DNA of 64,000 bases from Bdellovibrio bacteriovorus (GTDB taxonomy: Bacteria > Bdellovibrionota > Bdellovibrionia > Bdellovibrionales > Bdellovibrionaceae). Both the position numbers and the translations under genes were made by a program. The stretch is taken from positions 3,162,001 through 3,226,000 of the forward strand of contig NZ_CP020946.1 of NCBI RefSeq assembly GCF_002208115.1. Direction: 5' to 3'. Below, piece after piece: positions 1-8,511 of this stretch. The notes below the pieces were generated by a model. The model saw only the letters and a program-made list of their open reading frames with translations. It ran no database searches and had not been told where the DNA came from. Each line of letters begins with the position of its first letter. Positions within the stretch are counted from its first letter, which is position 1.

Positions 1-460
1 ACAGGATCGCAAAAGAAGCCCGGCCAAATTCGGTGTTCAGAACCTTTCTTTCAGACAAGCTTTGCAACGCAAACGCCGTCGAAGACAATGACAGAGCAAA
101 ACCCACAACAGCCGCGCTGGCCCAAGAGATGCCCAACTGGTGCCCGGCGAAAGTGAACACCACGGTACAGAACAGAATCTGCAACCCACCGAAGCCCAGC
201 AGGGTTTTTCTTAAACCCCACAGTTTTTTGGGCTGTAGCTCAAGGCCGATGATAAAGAGCAGGAAGACCACGCCGAATTCAGCGATGGTTTGCACGAACT
301 GAAAGTCGGAAATCAAACCCCAACCCAGGGGACCAATCAATATCCCGGCCGCCAGGTAACCCAGAATGGTTCCCAGGCCCAGCTTTTGAAACAGGGAAAC
401 AAGAACGACAGAAAAACCCAGGAACGCAAGAATCTGCAGAAGCTGCTCATGTAAAATCAT
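1..460 (-). CDS. CPA2-type cation/proton antiporter, N-terminal part
   Basis: An open frame runs from an ATG at 460 to the left edge without a stop, so only the first 153 codons are present. The translation is strongly hydrophobic, with segments such as LGTILGYLAAGILIGP and FGVVFLLFIIGLEL, followed by LSSTAFALQSL. These match the N-terminal membrane domain of CPA2 (KefB/KefC/NapA-like) monovalent cation:proton antiporters of the inner membrane. The regulatory C-terminus is outside the window, so K+ versus Na+ specificity cannot be judged. It is divergent from the MFS gene that starts at 540. Confidence 0.85.
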   Translation of the reverse strand, partial: MILHEQLLQILAFLGFSVVLVSLFQKLGLGTILGYLAAGILIGPLGWGLISDFQFVQTIAEFGVVFLLFIIGLELQPKKLWGLRKTLLGFGGLQILFCTVVFTFAGHQLGISWASAAVVGFALSLSSTAFALQSLSERKVLNTEFGRASFAIL

Positions 461-539
461 GTTAACGAAGGTATCAAGCTGTCTTGATCCGGGCAAGATT
501 CCTGTGACAACCATGGAACGATCTTTTAGTCTGGGGCCT

Positions 540-1739
540 ATGACAAAGAAAACTGCAGGCATCTGGTTTATTTTTATCACCGTGACTTTGGACATGATCG
601 GACTGGGTTTGGTGATCCCGTCCCTTCCGGACATCATGCGCCGTTTTGTTTCCAGCGAAACTTCGGTCACGGAGTACTTCGGCTATTTCATTTCCATTTA
701 TGCGCTGATGCAGTTTTTAGCGTCCCCGCTTTTAGGGGCCCTGTCGGACCGTTTCGGTCGACGCTCCGTCCTTTTGATTTCACTGCTGGTCGCGGGCTTT
801 GACTACATCCTGATGGCTTATGCGCCAACGCTTGAGATCCTTTTTGCCGGGCGAATCATCGCGGGCCTGACTGGTGCCAACATCACCGTGGCGATGGCCT
901 ATATTGCTGACGTCAGCAATGATGAAAACCGTTCGGCGAACTTTGGCATGGTGGGCGCTGCCTTCGGCCTGGGCTTTATTATCGGGCCGGCGATCGGGGG
1001 ACTGCTGGGACACCTGGGACCTGAGTACCCGTTCTTGGTGGCAGCAGGTCTGAACCTGCTGAATTTTTTATTTGGTTTGTTCATTCTGCCGGAATCGCTG
1101 CCAAAGAACCTGCGACGCAAAATCGATTTGCGCCGAACCAATCCGCTGTATTCGCTGTTGGGGGTTTTGCGTTCCAAACACCTGCTGGCTCTGTTGCTGG
1201 TTTATTTTTTCTTCCAGTTGGCGGGTCAGACTCACCCATCCATCTGGACGCTGTACACTGAAACACGTTACGGGTGGACAACAGCGCAGGTCGGCCTGTC
1301 GTTGGCTGTGGTCGGACTGCTTTCTGCTGTGGCCCAAGGTTGGCTGACAAGGCTGGTGATTCCGAAGTTTGGCGAACATCGCACTGTGGTGATCGGGGCC
1401 TTTGGTTATGCGGTTTCATTCATTTTCTATGGCATGGCCACAGAAGGCTGGATGATGTATGCGATTCTGATTTTGTCAGCGGTGTTCTGGACTTCACCTC
1501 CGGCACTGCAGTCCTTGATCAGTCACAAAACACCTCCTCAGGAACAGGGTGAATTGCAGGGCTCCCTGGTCAGTCTGTCCAGCCTGGCCGCGATCATCAC
1601 CCCGCTGGTTACAACCAAACTGTTCGCACATTTTTCTTCAGGAAATCCGGCAACTCTCTACCTCCCGGGGGCACCTTACTATTTCGGCGCGCTGATCTGC
1701 TTCATTTCCTGGGCGATAATGTACCGTCGTAAAGTGTAA
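540..1739 (+). CDS. TetA-like MFS efflux transporter
   Basis: This encodes a roughly 400-residue inner-membrane protein of the major facilitator superfamily, closest in pattern to the Tet/Bmr proton-coupled drug efflux group. The N-terminal helix carries LDMIGLGLVIPSLP, and the loop after TM2 has motif A, GALSDRFGRR. Twelve hydrophobic segments fit the length. The frame is open upstream to 459 and has another ATG at 513. I chose the ATG at 540 because it is preceded by a GGGG Shine-Dalgarno-like run and begins just before the first helix. Substrate is unknown; tetracycline resistance should not be assumed from family resemblance. Confidence 0.85.
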   Translation: MTKKTAGIWFIFITVTLDMIGLGLVIPSLPDIMRRFVSSETSVTEYFGYFISIYALMQFLASPLLGALSDRFGRRSVLLISLLVAGFDYILMAYAPTLEILFAGRIIAGLTGANITVAMAYIADVSNDENRSANFGMVGAAFGLGFIIGPAIGGLLGHLGPEYPFLVAAGLNLLNFLFGLFILPESLPKNLRRKIDLRRTNPLYSLLGVLRSKHLLALLLVYFFFQLAGQTHPSIWTLYTETRYGWTTAQVGLSLAVVGLLSAVAQGWLTRLVIPKFGEHRTVVIGAFGYAVSFIFYGMATEGWMMYAILILSAVFWTSPPALQSLISHKTPPQEQGELQGSLVSLSSLAAIITPLVTTKLFAHFSSGNPATLYLPGAPYYFGALICFISWAIMYRRKV

Positions 1740-1805
1740 CCAGAGAATTGCTAACTTTCTCGTTCGGCTTTCATCAAATCTTGACCTCTCGTTTTTTCGG
1801 CGTCC

Positions 1806-2453
1806 ATGTTATGCTTAAAAAAACGGGAGGTGGTTATCTATCACGGCGAACGCTTTAACAGCATCACTCACCTGATCGGTGCCGCCTTGTCGGTGGCAGG
1901 ATCTTCTGTGCTGATCACGCTGGCGACCGTGACCGGTGACTTTTGGAAAATTGTCGCGACCAGTGTTTATGGCGGCATGCTGGTTCTGCTCTACACCATC
2001 TCGACGCTGTATCACAGTTTTCAAGGCCGCTCGAAACAGATCTTTCAAAAGCTCGATCACATCGCCATCTATCTTTTGATTGCCGGAACCTACACACCCT
2101 TCACCCTGATCACTTTGCGTGGTCCCTGGGGCTGGTGGCTGTTCGGTATCAACTGGACGCTGGCGCTTTTGGGAATCATCTATGAACTGACGCTGTCACA
2201 CCGCACGCGCATCCCGTCGATGATTATCTATGTGCTGATGGGATGGCTGGTTGTTGTCGCCCTGAAACCTTTGACGGCCGCGCTCCCCACTTCCGGCATT
2301 TTCTGGCTGACACTGGGGGGACTGCTGTACACCGGCGGCATCGGATTCTTTTTGTATGATGAAAAGGTCAAACACTTCCATGGCATTTGGCATCTGTTTG
2401 TACTTGGTGGAAGTGCGTGTCAGTACTTCTGCATTCTCTTCTATCTGATTTAA
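1806..2453 (+). CDS. Hemolysin III / PAQR family membrane protein
   Basis: A seven-TM protein of the hemolysin III (TrhA/YqfA, PAQR-like) family. The family signature near the N-terminus, YHGERFNSITHLIGA, and the pattern STLYHSF...KLDHIAIYLLIAGTYTP are clear, and the conserved C-terminal histidine region is present as HFHGIWHLFVLGG. Family members sit in the cytoplasmic membrane and have conserved metal-binding Asp/His residues. Despite the name, cytolysis is not established for most members. Start choice is uncertain: the ATG at 1806 gives a normal N-terminus but has no good ribosome-binding site; a GTG at 1830 is in frame. Confidence 0.85.
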   Translation: MLCLKKREVVIYHGERFNSITHLIGAALSVAGSSVLITLATVTGDFWKIVATSVYGGMLVLLYTISTLYHSFQGRSKQIFQKLDHIAIYLLIAGTYTPFTLITLRGPWGWWLFGINWTLALLGIIYELTLSHRTRIPSMIIYVLMGWLVVVALKPLTAALPTSGIFWLTLGGLLYTGGIGFFLYDEKVKHFHGIWHLFVLGGSACQYFCILFYLI

Positions 2454-2527
2454 GTGTCACATTGACCCTGATCGGGCTGGCACTGTCTTTGAAATATTTT
2501 CCTGCGTGATCCAACAACGGAGGGAAA

Positions 2528-2947
2528 ATGAAACCACTAATGACTTTTGCAATGATCTGTTTGTTCTCGATGAACGTGTTTGCCGCCAATATCTTTGACT
2601 GGGTGAAACCCGACCGTCCTGGAGACCGTCCTGGTTATGGCCGCCCGCAAGTCAGTTGTTCTGCCAGCGACGACGGTTGGGAGGAGCACTGGAGCGGCCA
2701 CCGTGATTGCCGCGAGTGCTTGAAAAAGCACGGCAACTGTATCGAAACCTGTTCTGCCAAATACTATGCCTGTACGGCGGAAGGTGTCGACTATCGTGGT
2801 TACCGCATGACAATCGAAAGCCGTGGCAACACTCAGTACGCTGCTGAACGCGAGGCCATTGACCGCTGCCACTACCGCTACAGCAACTGCCGCATCACCT
2901 CCTGCAACGAAAAGAACGAAACCGTCTCGCGCAGATCTTGCCGCTAG
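2528..2947 (+). CDS. Small secreted cysteine-rich protein
   Basis: A 139-residue protein of no family I recognise. It has a typical signal peptide (MKPLMTFAMICLFSMNVFAA) and the mature part is basic and contains ten cysteines, for example CRECLKKHGNC and RCHYRYSNC. The even number suggests five disulfides after export to periplasm or outside. The start is fixed by a GGAGGG Shine-Dalgarno just upstream. The downstream Nudix gene begins 30 bp later, so the two may be cotranscribed. Function unknown. Confidence 0.75.
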   Translation: MKPLMTFAMICLFSMNVFAANIFDWVKPDRPGDRPGYGRPQVSCSASDDGWEEHWSGHRDCRECLKKHGNCIETCSAKYYACTAEGVDYRGYRMTIESRGNTQYAAEREAIDRCHYRYSNCRITSCNEKNETVSRRSCR

Positions 2948-2977
2948 TTCGTATTTCCGGTTATCTTTGAGGGAGTC

Positions 2978-3574
2978 ATGAGCTCCCTCAAAGAATCTCT
3001 TTATTCCGCCATCAATGTGACCATGCCCGTGGACCTTTCCACGCAGCTGGATCGTCATGCCTGCGTGGCCCTGATCCTGCGCGGAGATTCCTGGGACAAT
3101 CTGGAGCTGGGATATATCCAGCGCGCCTTCAGCGAATCCGACCGCTGGTCAGGACAACTGGCTTTCCCCGGCGGTAAACGCGAAGAGACCGACAAAACCG
3201 ATCTGGACGCTGCCCTTCGTGAGACGCGGGAAGAAATCGGCATTGAGCTGACAAATCCGGAACTGCTGGGACGTCTGAATGATATTCAGGCCCGCAAAGC
3301 CGGAACCATGCTGGATTTTTACATCCGCCCGTTCGTGTTTTTCATCGAGCGCGATTTCAATATTGTGCTGGATCCAAATGAAGTGGCGGATTTTTTCTGG
3401 ATTCGACTTAAAGAAATTCAAAATCCCCACAGAGTGACGACCTATCGCCTGCAAAGGGACAACATCTCTCTGGAGCTTCCGGCCGTGTATCTGGATCGTG
3501 AGCCGCCTTTGTGGGGTTTGTCGTACATGATGACCCTGAATCTGCTTGAAGTTCTGGCAGCGGCGAACAAATAA
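2978..3574 (+). CDS. Nudix hydrolase, CoA pyrophosphatase-like
   Basis: A 198-residue Nudix protein. The stretch SGQLAFPGGKREE corresponds to the CoA-pyrophosphatase signature that precedes the Nudix helix, and the metal-binding part RETREEIGIEL follows after the insertion usual for this subfamily. Members (NudL/YeaB) hydrolyse CoA and its derivatives to 4'-phosphopantetheine and 3',5'-ADP in the cytoplasm. Length agrees with the family. It lies 30 bp after the cysteine-rich protein gene. Assignment to Nudix is secure; CoA as substrate is inferred. Confidence 0.85.
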   Translation: MSSLKESLYSAINVTMPVDLSTQLDRHACVALILRGDSWDNLELGYIQRAFSESDRWSGQLAFPGGKREETDKTDLDAALRETREEIGIELTNPELLGRLNDIQARKAGTMLDFYIRPFVFFIERDFNIVLDPNEVADFFWIRLKEIQNPHRVTTYRLQRDNISLELPAVYLDREPPLWGLSYMMTLNLLEVLAAANK

Positions 3575-3700
3575 CCATCAAATTGTCTCACCACTGATCG
3601 TCAAAAAGAACGACACCCCTTTTTTATCGCTGTTCGCAGCGAGCTTTACGTCTCACGCTTGGACGACGTTCATTTTTTTCCAGAATTTAAAAAAAGTCGC

Positions 3701-3727
3701 TCAACTATCCAAAGGTCTGGCCGATAA
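3701..3727 (+). promoter_or_regulatory. FliA (sigma-28)-like promoter
   Basis: TCAAC at 3701-3705 and GCCGATAA at 3720-3727 are separated by 14 bases. GCCGATAA is exactly the sigma-28 -10 consensus, and the spacing equals that of the enterobacterial TAAAG-N14-GCCGATAA arrangement. The -35 box is imperfect. The predicted start near 3735 leads into a short unit with one tiny ORF and a terminator. Confidence 0.6.
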
Positions 3728-3769
3728 GTTTTATGAACCTCAGGTTAGGTTCTGCGAAAGGAGCCTTGA

Positions 3770-3859
3770 ATGGCTAAAATGCATGCAGTACGTAAGGAAT
3801 ATATCTGGAACCGGGAGATTCGTGAATTGGCTCTCCTGACAGAGACGGGTCCACCTTAA
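3770..3859 (+). CDS. Candidate 29-aa small protein
   Basis: An ATG at 3770 is preceded by GAAAGGAG, a near-perfect Shine-Dalgarno at good spacing. The frame encodes MAKMHAVRKEYIWNREIREL plus nine more residues before TAA. It lies downstream of a FliA-like promoter and upstream of a strong terminator, so the whole unit is about 200 nt. No family is recognised. The transcript could instead be a small RNA, with the ORF a by-product. This stretch between the Nudix and outer-membrane genes holds no other credible gene. Confidence 0.45.
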   Translation: MAKMHAVRKEYIWNREIRELALLTETGPP

Positions 3860-3895
3860 CTACTCCAGCAGATTTAAGATTGGTGATTAAATAAA

Positions 3896-3931
3896 AAAAC
3901 CAGAGCGAATAAGGCGCCCTGGTTTTTTTAT
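3896..3931. terminator. Bidirectional rho-independent terminator
   Basis: The arms AAAAAACCAGAGCG and CGCCCTGGTTTTTT pair around a short loop and are flanked by A and T runs. It can end the small unit on the plus strand and the convergent outer-membrane protein gene on the minus strand. Confidence 0.85.
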
Positions 3932-3951
3932 TTTTATAATGCGGTCTGAAA

Positions 3952-4890
3952 CTACAGGATCGAGAAGATCGTGGAGAAGCTCAGAGTCGTGGACTCGGTA
4001 CGAGCATCTTTAGGGTAATAGTTCAGATAAGGCGCGAAGTAGATATCACGAGAGAACGCATAGCCCATGCCCACGCGGCCGCTCAGGGTTTTGTTCAGCA
4101 AATCCATCTCGCCATCACGGTAACGTGGATTCCAGAAGTTCATCGCCAGGGACGTGTAAACGTTCAACTTGTCAGAGAAGTTGTATTTCACCTGTGGATA
4201 GAAACCCAGGTGGTAACGGGATGCTTTACCGTCTTTTGGTTCATAACCGCGCTCATACAGGAAGACGCTCAAGCCTGTGTCCAGGCCCACCGCAAAACCG
4301 GAAGCCCCGATGTTGTAAACCAGAGAGTTATCGTAAGAAAGAGAAGAGTACTGACCCACATCGCGGAAGTTCGGAACCGTCGTCAGGGAGGCACCGTAAG
4401 AGTTGCGAACCTGAACATCACCCAAACGCGCATTGCGATCATAGCTGATGAATGGAGTTTTCACATCCGTGCGCTCTGCCCCCTGGAAGGGAGTCAGAAC
4501 GTTGATGCCCGTCCCCGCGCTGATCGCCGCTTTGGAATCCAAACGGTAACGACCGCTGATGGAGCCGCTCAGGGAAACCTGATTCACACCGATGGAACCA
4601 TCCGGATTCGGCTGAAGTTTGCTGTCAAGGTCGCCCACAGGAGGACCAAAGTAAGAAAGAGAGAATTTCAAAGAGTAACGGGACAAGGAACCGGATTCCG
4701 CTTTCAACTTGGAATCAGTGATGTCTTTGTCGTCTTCGAATTTTTTGTTTTTCAGAACATCACCCACGGAAGTGGTTGTTTTCTGAGTTCCGGATTCCAC
4801 AGATGGAGTGGAAAGAGTGGTAGAAGAAGTCTGAGCGTTGGCTGCCAACGAAAGACCCAGCACTGCCGCGAACAAAAGCCCTTTAGTCAT
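3952..4890 (-). CDS. Predicted outer-membrane beta-barrel protein
   Basis: A 312-residue exported protein. The ATG at 4890 follows a GGGGGA Shine-Dalgarno and opens a signal peptide, MTKGLLFAAVLGLSLAANAQ. After a Ser/Thr-rich linker and a charged stretch (KNKKFEDDKDITDSKL), the rest alternates polar and hydrophobic residues with many Gly, Tyr and Phe (SGRYRLDSKAAISAGTGI, RVGMGYAFSRDIYFAPYL). That pattern, and an end in hydrophobic SFSTIFSIL, fit a transmembrane beta barrel. I do not recognise a specific porin family. It ends at a bidirectional terminator. Confidence 0.7.
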   Translation of the reverse strand: MTKGLLFAAVLGLSLAANAQTSSTTLSTPSVESGTQKTTTSVGDVLKNKKFEDDKDITDSKLKAESGSLSRYSLKFSLSYFGPPVGDLDSKLQPNPDGSIGVNQVSLSGSISGRYRLDSKAAISAGTGINVLTPFQGAERTDVKTPFISYDRNARLGDVQVRNSYGASLTTVPNFRDVGQYSSLSYDNSLVYNIGASGFAVGLDTGLSVFLYERGYEPKDGKASRYHLGFYPQVKYNFSDKLNVYTSLAMNFWNPRYRDGEMDLLNKTLSGRVGMGYAFSRDIYFAPYLNYYPKDARTESTTLSFSTIFSIL

Positions 4891-4980
4891 TAAATCCCCC
4901 AAAGTTTCGGCAGGTTGTACCTGCCCAAGAGGGAAAAGGAAAGTCATGCTTTTGTTATGGAACGGGGCGGGTAGTTTTTT

Positions 4981-5829
4981 CTAAAATCCCTCACGTAATT
5001 TATAGAGCACCTGGGGCAGAGATTCGACCACGTCGGACGCCGTCATGCTTAAAAGATCGCGCTTTCGGGACTTCCACAGATTCGCCGTGGCTCCGTGAAC
5101 GTAGGCCCCCAGCAGGGCTGCCCTTAAAGCAGGCACCTTTTGTGCCCTCAAAGCCGTTATAATCCCCGCCAGCACATCCCCGGTTCCGGATTTCGCCAAA
5201 GCGGCGTTTCCGGTGGAAATTCCAAAAACCCGGTTGGGGCCGGCCACCAAAGTCTGCGGGCCTTTCAGCAAAACCACACAACCCATCATCTCCTGAGCAA
5301 TGCGAACAAATCCATAGCGGTTGGCGGCGATTTCTTCGGCCTCCACCCCCAGGCAGCGCGCAAGCTCTCCGGTGTGAGGTGTGACGATCCAGGTTGGGGG
5401 TAACGGAAACAGATCCTGTTCCGCACAGACCGTCAGCGCATCGGCATCGAGCACCACCCGTTCGATCTTGCGGGCTTTCAGTTCACGAATCACCTCCGCT
5501 GTGAACGGAGTGACTCCAAATCCCGGTCCGCACAAGAGCGCATCAAACTTTTGATCCTGCCATTTGTTTTTCTTAAGATCCAAAACCAAAAAATCCGGAT
5601 TTCCCAACGATGAAACCGCCATCCCTTGCGGGGCCAGCATCACATAGCCACTGCCCATGCGCAAAGCCCCGCGGGCCGCCAATATCCCGGCCCCTGGGTA
5701 CTGGGAACTGCCCGCCAGCAAAAGACTGCGGCCCCTAGTGGCTTTATTATCATGGGTGCCGACAGCAGGTAAAAGTTTCCGCGCCGTTGATTTCTTAAGG
5801 ATGCGAACGGGATCATTGGCTTTTTCCAT
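4981..5829 (-). CDS. nnrD: ADP-dependent (S)-NAD(P)H-hydrate dehydratase
   Basis: A ribokinase-like enzyme of the NnrD/YjeF C-terminal (CARKD) family, which uses ADP to dehydrate the S form of damaged NAD(P)HX back to NAD(P)H. Key patterns are RGRSLLLAGSSQYPGA near the N-terminus, VLDADAL, WIVTPHTGELARCLG, and the ATP/ADP-site sequence NAALAKSGTGDVLAGII. The N-terminal epimerase domain (NnrE) found in many fused versions is absent. Start chosen at 5829 (MEKANDP); an in-frame ATG at 5856 would overlap the divergent map gene. Confidence 0.9.
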   Translation of the reverse strand: MEKANDPVRILKKSTARKLLPAVGTHDNKATRGRSLLLAGSSQYPGAGILAARGALRMGSGYVMLAPQGMAVSSLGNPDFLVLDLKKNKWQDQKFDALLCGPGFGVTPFTAEVIRELKARKIERVVLDADALTVCAEQDLFPLPPTWIVTPHTGELARCLGVEAEEIAANRYGFVRIAQEMMGCVVLLKGPQTLVAGPNRVFGISTGNAALAKSGTGDVLAGIITALRAQKVPALRAALLGAYVHGATANLWKSRKRDLLSMTASDVVESLPQVLYKLREGF

Positions 5830-5854
5830 AAACCTTAGTGTATAAACCAAATCC

Positions 5855-6613
5855 ATGATCGTAAAGACAGAAGCCGACCTGGAAGGTCTAAAAAAAATCG
5901 GGAAAATCGTCGCCAACTGCCTGCAGTACATGGCTCGTAAAATGGAACCCGGCATGAGCACCAAAGAGCTGGACAACCTCGGTGGCCAGTATCTGGAGCT
6001 TCATGGCGCCAAGTCCGGCCCCATGGCAACGTACAACTTCCCCGGCTACAACTGCATCAGCCTGAATCACGAAGTCGCCCACGGCGTGCCCTCTGACAAG
6101 AAGATCATCAAAGCCGGTGACCTGATCAACATCGACGTGTCGGCGGAATTCGGCGGCTACTTTGCGGATAACGGCGGATCCTTCATCGTGCCTCCGGCAA
6201 AGAAAACGGACGAAGAGCTTTTGAAAGTCACCCGTCTGGCGCTCGACACAGCGATCAAGGCCGTGAAAGCCGGAGAGCTGATCAATGTGATCGGCTACAA
6301 TATCGAAAAAGTCGCCAAGTCCCACGGTTACACCGTTATTGAAAACCTGGGCAGTCATGGTGTGGGCCGCGGCCTGCACGAAGAACCAAAATTCATCGCG
6401 GGTTATTACGACAAAACCGACAAACGCAAACTGAAAGACGGCCATGTCATCACCATCGAGCCTTTTGTTTCCACCGGCGCAAGATTCGTCGATGAAGAAC
6501 CCGACAACTGGACACTGGTGGCCGGCAAAGAACATCGCACCGCTCAGTTCGAACACACGATGGTGGTTCTGAAGGACCGCGCCCTGATCGTGACCATTCC
6601 TGATTCTGTTTAA
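5855..6613 (+). CDS. map: Methionine aminopeptidase, type I
   Basis: A 252-residue pita-bread metallopeptidase that removes the initiator Met from nascent proteins. Landmarks are NHEVAHGVPSDKK, the first metal-ligand stretch INIDVSAEFGGYFADNGGSF with both aspartates, SHGVGRGLHEEP with the ligand His, TIEPF with the ligand Glu, and QFEHTMVV with the last Glu. Length matches type I enzymes without a zinc-finger N-terminal extension. It is divergent from nnrD, with the start codons about 25 bp apart. Confidence 0.95.
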   Translation: MIVKTEADLEGLKKIGKIVANCLQYMARKMEPGMSTKELDNLGGQYLELHGAKSGPMATYNFPGYNCISLNHEVAHGVPSDKKIIKAGDLINIDVSAEFGGYFADNGGSFIVPPAKKTDEELLKVTRLALDTAIKAVKAGELINVIGYNIEKVAKSHGYTVIENLGSHGVGRGLHEEPKFIAGYYDKTDKRKLKDGHVITIEPFVSTGARFVDEEPDNWTLVAGKEHRTAQFEHTMVVLKDRALIVTIPDSV

Positions 6614-6685
6614 ATACACGAGGGCTTTCTTTGCAGAGGGCCTTTTAAAAGTTCTAAGATTTTCTCCTCACCCTTAGGAGACCTT

Positions 6686-7189
6686 ATGAACAAACGCATC
6701 GCCGCTCTGACCGTGGCTTTGATGGCCAGCCCCATCGCGCAAGCCGCATCCCCTTCCGCCGGATTCAAAATAGAATCCAACATCACTCTGGCTTTGGCTG
6801 AAGAGGCCGCCAAAGAAGCTGTCGCCAACTGCGCAACCAAGGGCTATCAAGTGGCCGCTACCGTCGTCGATAAGGCAGGCGACGTTAAAGCGATGTTTCG
6901 CGCCGATGGCGCGGGCCCTCATACCGTCGATGCCAGTCGCCGCAAAGCCTACACCTCCGCTTCAGCCAAGAACGGAACCTCCGCAATGCTTGCAACATCT
7001 CAAAGCAATCCTGCCGCTCAGAATCTTGGCGCCATTGACGGATTCCTATTGCTCGGCGGGGGCCTTCCCATTCGAGCTGGCAGTATCGTCATTGGTGCTA
7101 TTGGCGTGGGTGGTGCTCCAGGCGGTCCTTTGGACGACCAGTGCGCTCAAGCTGGAATCGACAAAATCAAGGATCGACTAGGAAATTGA
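6686..7189 (+). CDS. Exported GlcG/HbpS-like protein (DUF336)
   Basis: A 167-residue protein with a cleavable signal peptide (MNKRIAALTVALMASPIAQA) followed by a full GlcG/HbpS domain: LALAEEAAKEAVANC, VATVVDKAGDVKAMFRADGA, and the glycine-rich end GGGLPIR...IGAIGVGGAPGG. Family members bind haem or small ligands and form oligomers; the Streptomyces HbpS member is extracellular. The ATG follows TAGGAG. A periplasmic small-ligand or haem-binding role is inferred. Confidence 0.8.
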   Translation: MNKRIAALTVALMASPIAQAASPSAGFKIESNITLALAEEAAKEAVANCATKGYQVAATVVDKAGDVKAMFRADGAGPHTVDASRRKAYTSASAKNGTSAMLATSQSNPAAQNLGAIDGFLLLGGGLPIRAGSIVIGAIGVGGAPGGPLDDQCAQAGIDKIKDRLGN

Positions 7190-7281
7190 AACACTAGATT
7201 CCCCGACACGCTGCCTAAAGGCTTTAAGCCGGAAGAAAAAGGTGAAAGGCTGTTTACGTTCCTAAAATAACCGGAGGATTT

Positions 7282-7677
7282 ATGAAACTGTTTTTTGCTA
7301 TCGCTTCTTTGCTAGTGGCTTTCTCTGCGCAAGCTTCTGACCGTAAAGTCGGAAACATCATCGCGGTTGAAAGAGAAATCTCCAACCTTTACAACACGTG
7401 CTTGAAGAACGTATCTGGTGCGACAGACAAACCTCAAAGCTTCTTCTCTTGCGCTATCAAGTTCACAACTGATGGTGAGCTTCCGGTGACGAAGGGCCGC
7501 GTTCTGAAACTGATGGATGACCGCTGTCAGGTTGTGGGTGAAGCGATGAATGGTGTTGTGCTGATCACTTTCTCTGGCACAAAATCTCCGTCCACTTTCG
7601 AAACTTCCCGCGCGTGCCTTGAAAGATCTCTGAGCGATAAAGACTTCGTAAAAGTGATCGTTTACACTCTGGAATAA
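7282..7677 (+). CDS. Exported protein of unknown function
   Basis: A 131-residue protein with signal peptide MKLFFAIASLLVAFSAQAS. The mature part has four cysteines (NTCLKNV, FSCAIKF, DDRCQVV, RACLERS) that could form two disulfides. A GGAGG Shine-Dalgarno precedes the ATG and a strong terminator follows at 7708. No family recognised. Confidence 0.7.
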   Translation: MKLFFAIASLLVAFSAQASDRKVGNIIAVEREISNLYNTCLKNVSGATDKPQSFFSCAIKFTTDGELPVTKGRVLKLMDDRCQVVGEAMNGVVLITFSGTKSPSTFETSRACLERSLSDKDFVKVIVYTLE

Positions 7678-7707
7678 TTGCTCCACGCGATTATCAATTC
7701 ATTTGCA

Positions 7708-7741
7708 GGAAGAAGTGCTTCAACACTTCTTCCTTTTTTTT
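7708..7741 (+). terminator. Rho-independent terminator
   Basis: GGAAGAAGTG and CACTTCTTCC pair perfectly around a 6-base loop and are followed by a run of eight T. Confidence 0.9.
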
Positions 7742-7891
7742 GCTTTCGCTCATCTCGAATGAGAACGATCTCACCTAAAAAGGCGAGAGACCTTTTTGTT
7801 TTTCTGCGTCCTTTTACTTGCCTCATCTTAGCCCCCTAATTAAAATGATAAGGAAGCTTTAATATGCTTGCTGACAGTTCTAGGAGATCCT

Positions 7892-8404
7892 ATGGCAAAG
7901 CTGTTTCTAACTGAAATTCCCTCCCGTGAAGCCATTCAAGAAGAGGCTGGTGTTCTTTATCCCCAGGTGAACCCAGAGGCGTGGTACTCGCATATTCTTT
8001 TGCGCAAAATCACCACGGAGTTTGAAATCAATCTGGACAAATTTTTCACTCAGTACAATTTGTCCTCAGGTCGTTTCACGCTGATGATTTTGCTGAACAA
8101 ATATGTGGACGGCCTGATGCCTTCTGAATTGGCCCATATGGTGGGTGTGACCCAAGCCACAATCTCGGGGCTGATCAACAGTCTTGAAAAAGCCGAGATC
8201 GTGCAAAGAACCACGCACGAAAAAGACGGCCGCTCGTACGTGATCAAGCTGACTGAAAAAGGAAAAAAACAAACCGGCGAGATCCTTCCAGAGTACCAAA
8301 CCCGCATCAATAGATTCTGGAGTGAGTTCCCATCCCAGGAAAAAGATCAGATCAACGGTTACTTTGAAAGACTGCTCAAACAAATGAAAGGCTCAAACAA
8401 ATGA
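7892..8404 (+). CDS. MarR family transcriptional regulator
   Basis: A 170-residue winged-helix regulator. The recognition part LMPSELAHMVGVTQATISGL is followed by INSLEKAEIVQRTTHEKDGRSYVIKLTEKG, where the DGRS wing motif is the MarR signature. Terminal helices would form the dimer interface. The ATG at 7892 follows TAGGAG; an in-frame TTG at 7868 lacks this. It stands alone between two terminators, so target genes cannot be inferred from context. Confidence 0.9.
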   Translation: MAKLFLTEIPSREAIQEEAGVLYPQVNPEAWYSHILLRKITTEFEINLDKFFTQYNLSSGRFTLMILLNKYVDGLMPSELAHMVGVTQATISGLINSLEKAEIVQRTTHEKDGRSYVIKLTEKGKKQTGEILPEYQTRINRFWSEFPSQEKDQINGYFERLLKQMKGSNK

Positions 8405-8440
8405 AAGAAATCGGACAAAAACCCGCTGCCGAATAAATAA

Positions 8441-8477
8441 AAAAAAGCCCGCTTACAAAGCGGGCTTTTTCTTTTTC
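8441..8477. terminator. Bidirectional rho-independent terminator
   Basis: AAAGCCCGCTT and AAGCGGGCTTT pair around ACA, with an A run before and a T-rich run after. It sits between the MarR gene and the convergent secreted-protein gene. Confidence 0.9.
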
Positions 8478-8511
8478 AAATTTCCAATTTCCAATCTCTA
8501 ATTTCCAATAA

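Noticed and set aside
2478-2492. Sigma-54-like promoter (TGGCAC-N5-TTGA) before the cysteine-rich protein gene
   Set aside because: The -12 element lacks the GC of TTGCA, and no enhancer-binding regulator or upstream site is visible.
3546-3839. 97-aa plus-strand frame overlapping the end of the Nudix gene
   Set aside because: Starts inside the Nudix gene without a ribosome site and crosses the FliA-like promoter; composition is not protein-like.
8478-8511. Iterated ATTTCCAA-like short runs after the MarR terminator; a similar AAATTGGAAAT stretch at 61526
   Set aside because: Low-complexity AT-rich sequence; copies are short and irregular.
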